In this document: positions 59,285 through 64,000 of the stretch, piece after piece
Position numbering within the stretch: the first letter of the stretch is position 1
Layout of the letters: each line of letters opens with the position of its first letter
From: Pyrenophora tritici-repentis
Taxonomy: Eukaryota; Ascomycota; Dothideomycetes; Pleosporales; Pleosporaceae
Length of the DNA stretch: 64,000 nucleotides
NCBI RefSeq assembly: GCF_003171515.1
Contig: NC_089391.1
Location: 4,526,001-4,590,000 of the forward strand
Reading direction: 5' to 3'
Translations under genes and position numbers: made by a program
The notes under the pieces: model-generated
Databases searched by the model: none
What the model was told of the DNA's origin: nothing
What the model saw: the letters and a program-made list of their open reading frames with translations, nothing else

Positions 59285-60117
59285 TGACGAAATGTGCAAG
59301 ACCAAAATATCAAAAATCGGTGTAGCTGAGCGAACGTTGAAGTCGTGAGTTGGGATGGTCCTGGCGTTGTGCAAGGTTCAAAGAAGTGCGAGGTTTGCCG
59401 GATCCGTCGCGACGCCAGTTCACGTGAGTTTTGCACGGACCTTTCCGCACCGCCACACTTTGCCGAGTGCGAGCCTTGGTTGATCTGATTCCGTCTCCCT
59501 GACAAAACCCAGATCTGACATGGCTTCGCCCGGCCTCACCAGCACGATCGGCCGCCGCGTTATTCCGCTACTGCCGGAACTCTGTGAGCGATTCTCCGTC
59601 AATCATCAACCCTGTGCAGCGCAGCACGATTAAGCCGGTTCAGCCACGGTCGTGACAACACGTCCAGACTTTGAATCCAGCTTGATTTTGCGTATGCGCT
59701 ACTGACACTGTACATCTCGAGGCTTCATCTGTTGGTGGGACATCTACCACTGGGATGGATTCGTGGGAAGCTTGCCTGCTAGGCTACCTCGTGTACCCAG
59801 GATGTCTGGATTCTTTTGGATGTACCTTTCTGCCGCGCCACCACTTAGATGTCTCCAGAAATTCCCCGAAAACTTCCCCGGGTGGAGTCCACCAATCTGG
59901 GTTGCATACAGCCGTCTCAACCCCCATTATGATTCTAATCTCGCTTTAGGCTATGCGTCTTTCTATAGCCTGGTAGTGGCACTTGCCATTTGGAGTATCA
60001 TCTAATTATGGTGTCCTAACGGTAAGGTATACCCCTTGGATTTCCGTATATAAAGCTGCCTCCATCGCTTCATTGATGATTCTGTACCCTCAACAGTTCA
60101 CTTCATCACAACACAAC
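59285..60117. other. Divergent promoter region
   Basis: No supportable gene. It separates the unknown minus-strand gene from the pectin methylesterase gene and must hold both promoters. A TATATAAA box lies at about 60046-60053. Confidence 0.5.
60046..60053 (+). promoter_or_regulatory. TATA box of the pectin methylesterase gene
   Basis: TATATAAA lies about 65-70 bp before the ATG at 60118. Confidence 0.5.
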
Positions 60118-61125
60118 ATGCTTTCGTCCCTTGCTCTCGTACTTCCGCTTGTTGCGTCCGCTGTTGCAGCTCCTCAAGATCTTTCTCATCGATCAGGACG
60201 TCAATCGGCACCTTCTGGCTGCCTATCTGTCGGACCTACCAGCACCTTCCAAACAGTCCAAGCAGCTGTAGATGCCTTGAGCACCACCGACACGGCGGCA
60301 CAGTGTATCTTCATCGCCGCGGGCACCTACAAAGAGCAAGTCTACATCCGACAACTCGCGTCATCATTGACTATCTACGGACAAACTCCCGATACCAGCA
60401 GCTACAGCTCCAATACGGTGACCATTACCCAAGGAAAGAGTCAAGACGACTCGCCCAACAATGACGCCACTGCAACCCTTCGGGCATCAACTCCAAACCT
60501 CAGAGTTTACAACATCAACTTAGTCAACACTCGCGGACAGGGCTCGCAAGCTCTCGCTGTCAGCGCAATGTCCGACAAGCAGGCCTACTACGGCTGCCAG
60601 TTCAGGGGCTTTCAAGACACAGTCCTTGCACAAAACGGTAGACAGCTATTCGCTAAGTCTTACATCGAGGGTGCCACGGACTTCATCTTTGGTCAGCATG
60701 CTACGGCCTGGTTCGAAAAAGTCTCCATTGGTGTTCTCCCTGCATCGCTTGGTTTCATAACCGCCAATGGCCGTCCGTCGGCTTCCGACCCTTCCTTCTA
60801 TGTGATCAGCAACTCCAAGGTCGCCGCTGCACCGGGCACCAGCGTTCTCGCTGGAGCATACTACCTCGGTCGCCCATGGGGACACTTTGCTCGCGTTGTT
60901 TTCCAGAATACTAGTATGACTAACGTCATAAACCCTCTCGGCTGGTCAACTTGGCAGACCACTGACCCGAGGACGGATTCGGTTACATTTGAGGAGTTTG
61001 CTAACACCGGCCCTGGATCGACAGGCACCAGGGCAAGCTTCTCCAAAAAGATCTCGGCTGCTATCCCGAAAACAGCGATCTTGGGCAGTGACTACAAGAC
61101 CTGGGTCGATGAAACATACCTGTGA
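60118..61125 (+). CDS. Secreted pectin methylesterase, CE8
   Basis: A single exon of 335 aa from ATG 60118. The frame is open further upstream, but the ATG at 60118 starts a clean signal peptide (MLSSLALVLPLVASAVAA). CE8 landmarks are FQTVQAAVDAL, IFIAAGTYKEQVYI, GCQFRGFQDTVLAQ (Asp about 167), GATDFIFGQHATAWFE (Asp about 188) and YYLGRPWGHFARVVFQNT (Arg about 252). These are the proton donor, nucleophile and substrate-binding Arg of the family. The enzyme removes methyl groups from pectin, exposing polygalacturonate to polygalacturonase and pectate lyase, both encoded within 20 kb. Introns are absent. Confidence 0.95.
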   Translation: MLSSLALVLPLVASAVAAPQDLSHRSGRQSAPSGCLSVGPTSTFQTVQAAVDALSTTDTAAQCIFIAAGTYKEQVYIRQLASSLTIYGQTPDTSSYSSNTVTITQGKSQDDSPNNDATATLRASTPNLRVYNINLVNTRGQGSQALAVSAMSDKQAYYGCQFRGFQDTVLAQNGRQLFAKSYIEGATDFIFGQHATAWFEKVSIGVLPASLGFITANGRPSASDPSFYVISNSKVAAAPGTSVLAGAYYLGRPWGHFARVVFQNTSMTNVINPLGWSTWQTTDPRTDSVTFEEFANTGPGSTGTRASFSKKISAAIPKTAILGSDYKTWVDETYL

Positions 61126-61508
61126 GGCGGAGTGGAATGGCAAATGGAGTTCGGCTGGACTCCTCGGTCAAAATGTGGACTCTCGAATTTTGTTTACCCT
61201 AGTGTAGCAAATCCCAATTTCAAAAGAGCCCATCATCATTGTGATAAATTCTATTGAGTTTGCCAGGGCATGAATTCGTGTTTATTACGAGAGCACAGTC
61301 GTACAGATGTAAGCAATTGTCTAGCGAGGAGCCGAACGTGATGTACCGGTAGACCCGGTAGACTGGGGTACCTACCGAGGTAAGCACTAGCTTGGGATCC
61401 GCTTCTAGGATGTTGGCAGGTGCCGTCTCGTCACCGGACCTTCCGTAATTTTCCCATGAGCGTCAACAAAGTCTCGCATCCAGCTCCAGATCTCCGAAGA
61501 GAACAGAA
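61126..61508. other. Intergenic region
   Basis: No gene is seen. It contains the 3' flank of the methylesterase gene and the promoter of the transporter gene. Confidence 0.45.
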
Positions 61509-62809
61509 ATGTCTTACGGGACGATAGAAACTGCATCATCAGCAGACCGCGGCAACACCCGCTTTGTACCACACTTACCTACGTCAACCCCAGTTGCAGC
61601 TCCCGAAGCTCAACCTGCGCAATCACGACGAAGTTGTTTCGCAGCTGGATTGAAGAACTTTTACAATCGCAATTTTGGACTATTTCTAGTATTCCTCGCC
61701 CAGACATGCGGGTCTATAGTATGGCATTCTTTTGCCGTTGAGGCAAGAGCACGGCTAATTCGTATCCTTGCAGATGAACACGGCAGCCAAGCTATTGACG
61801 AATGATCCTTCCATCAAGTTCCATGCACTACAGATTATATTCATTCGCATGCTATGTACGAGTATCATATGTTCGATATACTGTTGGTGCCAGGGCGTCC
61901 CAGACTTCCCTCTTGGTCAGAAAGGGATTAGAGGATTACTTATTGTACGAGGTATGGCTGGGTTTGTAGGATTGTTCGGGCTATACTGTGAGTTCATTAA
62001 CCATAATCAAACAGATCAGGCAAAAGATAAGGCTATATATGGGAATTGAGACTGATTAATGACTTCTAGACTCTTTATCTTGGCTCGAGATTTCCGACGC
62101 GACAGTAATCACCTTCTTGATCCCCACTATGACAGCAATAGTCTGTTTCCTCTGGCTACGCGAACCATTTACTTGGAAGGAAGCTCTTTGCAGCTTCATC
62201 GCCTTCCTCGGCGTTCTTTTTGTTGCTCGACCACCGTGGCTCTTACCGCACGGACATACAGTTACTCCACCATCGGATCACCCGGATAACAAGACACCCT
62301 TTTTAAGCCCCGAGCAGCGAGGCTTGGCTATCGCCGTCGCTATCCTAGGAACGTTTGGAGCAAGTATGGCATATGCGACTATCCGCGTCATAGGCAAGCG
62401 CGCACATTCTCTCATCAGCGTAAACTACTTTTCTCTCATTGCTACGCTAGCGTCTTTTTTCATCATTCTTATACACCCTGGCTTGCGATTTGTAGCGCCT
62501 ACGACATTGGGTCAGTGGGGGTTGATAGCCATCATTGGCCTCTTTGGTTTCCTGCTACAGTTTTTGCTGACAGAGGGCCTGCAAAGGGAGAAGGGTGGAA
62601 GAGCAACGAATTTAACATATCTCCAGCTAGTATTTGCGCTAGCAGTGGAAAGAGTGATTTGGGGAACTACGCCGCCATTGGAGAGCTTGATAGGAGCTCT
62701 GCTTATTATTGGGGCTGCGATCGCGGTCAGCTTGCAGAAAGAAACTAAACAAGAGAAGATTGCGAGAGTCCTGGACGAAGAAACGAGGTTGTTGGGAGAT
62801 GAAGAGTGA
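61509..62809 (+). CDS. DMT-superfamily transporter (EamA/SLC35G-like)
   Basis: Three exons, 61509-61718, 61774-61987 and 62070-62809, give 387 aa. Introns are 55 and 82 bp; after splicing the frame reads LAQTCGSI|MNTAAKLL and FGLYY|SLSWLEISDATVITFLIP, as in relatives. About ten hydrophobic segments are seen, arranged as two EamA repeats of five. Diagnostic stretches are IFIRMLCTSIICS, LIVRGMAGFVGLF, TVITFLIPTMTAIVCF, PFTWKEALCSFIAFLGVLFV and the LTYLQLVFALAVERVIWG helix near the end. The N-terminal 50 residues and the charged C-terminal tail are cytoplasmic. Substrate is unknown; similar fungal proteins are annotated only as drug/metabolite or SLC35G carriers. No neighbouring gene suggests a function. 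Confidence 0.88.
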
Positions 62810-64000
62810 AGCGGCAAGGATGGACGATTGGAGTGTGATGTGGTGCTCCAAACGATGATTACGAGATGCTATTGTAATACACAGAACTACCCAAAAACTT
62901 GTGGGGTGTCAAAAAGAGACAAAAAAAGCCGGTACCATCCTCAACAGGTATCCACCAAATACGAAGTTACGAGACGCAACACGCCGCCAACGACTGATGA
63001 ATCCAACATTTCGTATACCTGCAACACCCCGGTAATCATTACCGAGCCTTGAGTACATCCCCACATCCTCCTTGATATGATGATCCTAGATGCGTAAAAC
63101 TCGGAAAGTAAGTCTACGGTCGATATGTGACTCATGAATCACGACATTGTCAATTGCTCAACCAAGGTCACACAGCCAAGCCTACCAAGCCATTGCGCGC
63201 ATACCAAGCTTCGCAACCACGTGGAGGCAAACTTGAATGTTGTTAGTGCTGCCACAGTGTGACGTGAGATGCACCTTCATTCCACTCAGCGAACCATCTC
63301 CCAAGGGCCATCTCCCCACCATCTCAAACCTCCCCACTACAGCCACATCGCCTAAGATTAACACTCCCAAACCCACGTGTTCAACCTCTAGTATGAGAAG
63401 CCATTTCCCCACCATTCCCATCCCAGCCCCCTTCCCGAGGACTAAATGAAAAAGCAAACAAAATCTGTACACACCTACGTCATCCCTCCAAACTTCAGCC
63501 CACCCATGCCGCGTCAACTGCAAACGCACAAGATGATCACCGCCACCATGCCTCTTTCTCATGCTTCTGCATACAATACTGTAGGTAGCAGCCACATTCG
63601 CTTACCCCTTCCCGTTCCAGGTCCCCGCGCCCAATTCACCCCCCAAAAAAGCGTGCTCCTAGCATATAGTCCAAAAAATAAAAATAAAAATGAATACGCC
63701 GATGATACAGCGTTCCCATCGTGTTTGTAGCCGAGGGTACGGCTCGGCTCGGCACAGCGCGGTCTTTAGAGCAAAAGGAACGAAGGATGGATGCGTGAGT
63801 GCGCCACTTACGTTGTAAGCGACGCAATGTTAAGGGGGTGTATGGGGAAGAGAAAAATCTGCTCTTGGTGAGGATTTGGTTGAGGAGTTGAGGGACAGAC
63901 GGTGGGGTGTTGGGATTGCTGCTATGAAGCTCGTGAAATATGCATGGGAGACGTCAATTGAGCAATTAACAACTTAACTATGATTTAATACGATGATAGC
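62810..64000. other. Gene-free right end
   Basis: No supportable gene on either strand in 1.2 kb. The DNA includes pyrimidine-rich stretches (about 63260-63440) and A-rich runs (about 63673-63690). A gene starting beyond the right edge could have its promoter here. Confidence 0.4.

Noticed and set aside
63182..63730. Overlapping 94- and 137-codon frames on opposite strands near the right edge
   Set aside because: They are low complexity, without motif or splice signals, and mutually overlapping. Not supported.

Overview
The window looks like nuclear DNA of a filamentous ascomycete. Genes are monocistronic, carry introns of 47-82 bases with GT...AG ends and CTAAC/CTGAC-type branch sites, and include an Ipl1/Aurora kinase, a PDR-type ABC pump, a HET-domain gene and a set of plant-cell-wall-degrading secreted enzymes. 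That enzyme set (GH3, GH28, a pectate lyase of the Aspergillus plyC type, pectin methylesterase, cutinase) together with a Ty1/copia element suggests a plant-associated Dothideomycete, probably Pleosporales. The order-level guess is inference; no rRNA or other marker is present.

Layout. 1-821 holds the 5' part of a secreted Thr/Cys-rich protein running off the left edge. 2169-3545 is an F-box-like protein with a long acidic tract. 4527-8277 is a convergent pair, an alcohol-oxidase-like GMC flavoenzyme and a Dal5/allantoate-type MFS permease. 9293-11206 is a graveyard: a HET-domain gene and a patatin/TPR (NLR-like) gene, each with one in-frame TAA, beside a decayed duplicate and a ~51-bp tandem repeat. 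11794-24313 has a GT90 (CAP10) glycosyltransferase, a secreted GH3 beta-glucosidase and a full-size PDR-type ABC transporter, all on the minus strand.

26180-31530 is a compact housekeeping island: TIP41 and the Aurora kinase are divergent across 318 bp, and ATP23 and glutamate 5-kinase are divergent across 354 bp. A Pro-rich, probably GPI-anchored protein follows (32656-33351), then a complete Ty1/copia retrotransposon (34071-39402) with near-identical LTRs, a 5-bp target duplication and one unbroken 1604-codon ORF.

40827-62809 is gene-sparse and rich in secreted enzymes: endopolygalacturonase, a C2H2-type protein with polyQ, an F-box remnant, a PiT phosphate symporter, cutinase, a plyC-type pectate lyase, a ~55-aa small secreted protein, an unknown protein with a Cys/His-rich tail, a pectin methylesterase and a DMT-superfamily transporter. 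Polygalacturonase, pectate lyase and methylesterase act on the same polymer (pectin) and cutinase opens the cuticle, so the right third of the window resembles a loose plant-invasion neighbourhood.

No tRNA, rRNA or CRISPR was recognised. No clearly new multi-gene system was found. The most unusual items are the small secreted protein, the paired pseudogenes of the incompatibility/NLR type, and the open frame apparently split by the copia insertion. All exon boundaries were read by eye from reading frame and splice signals, without transcript evidence.
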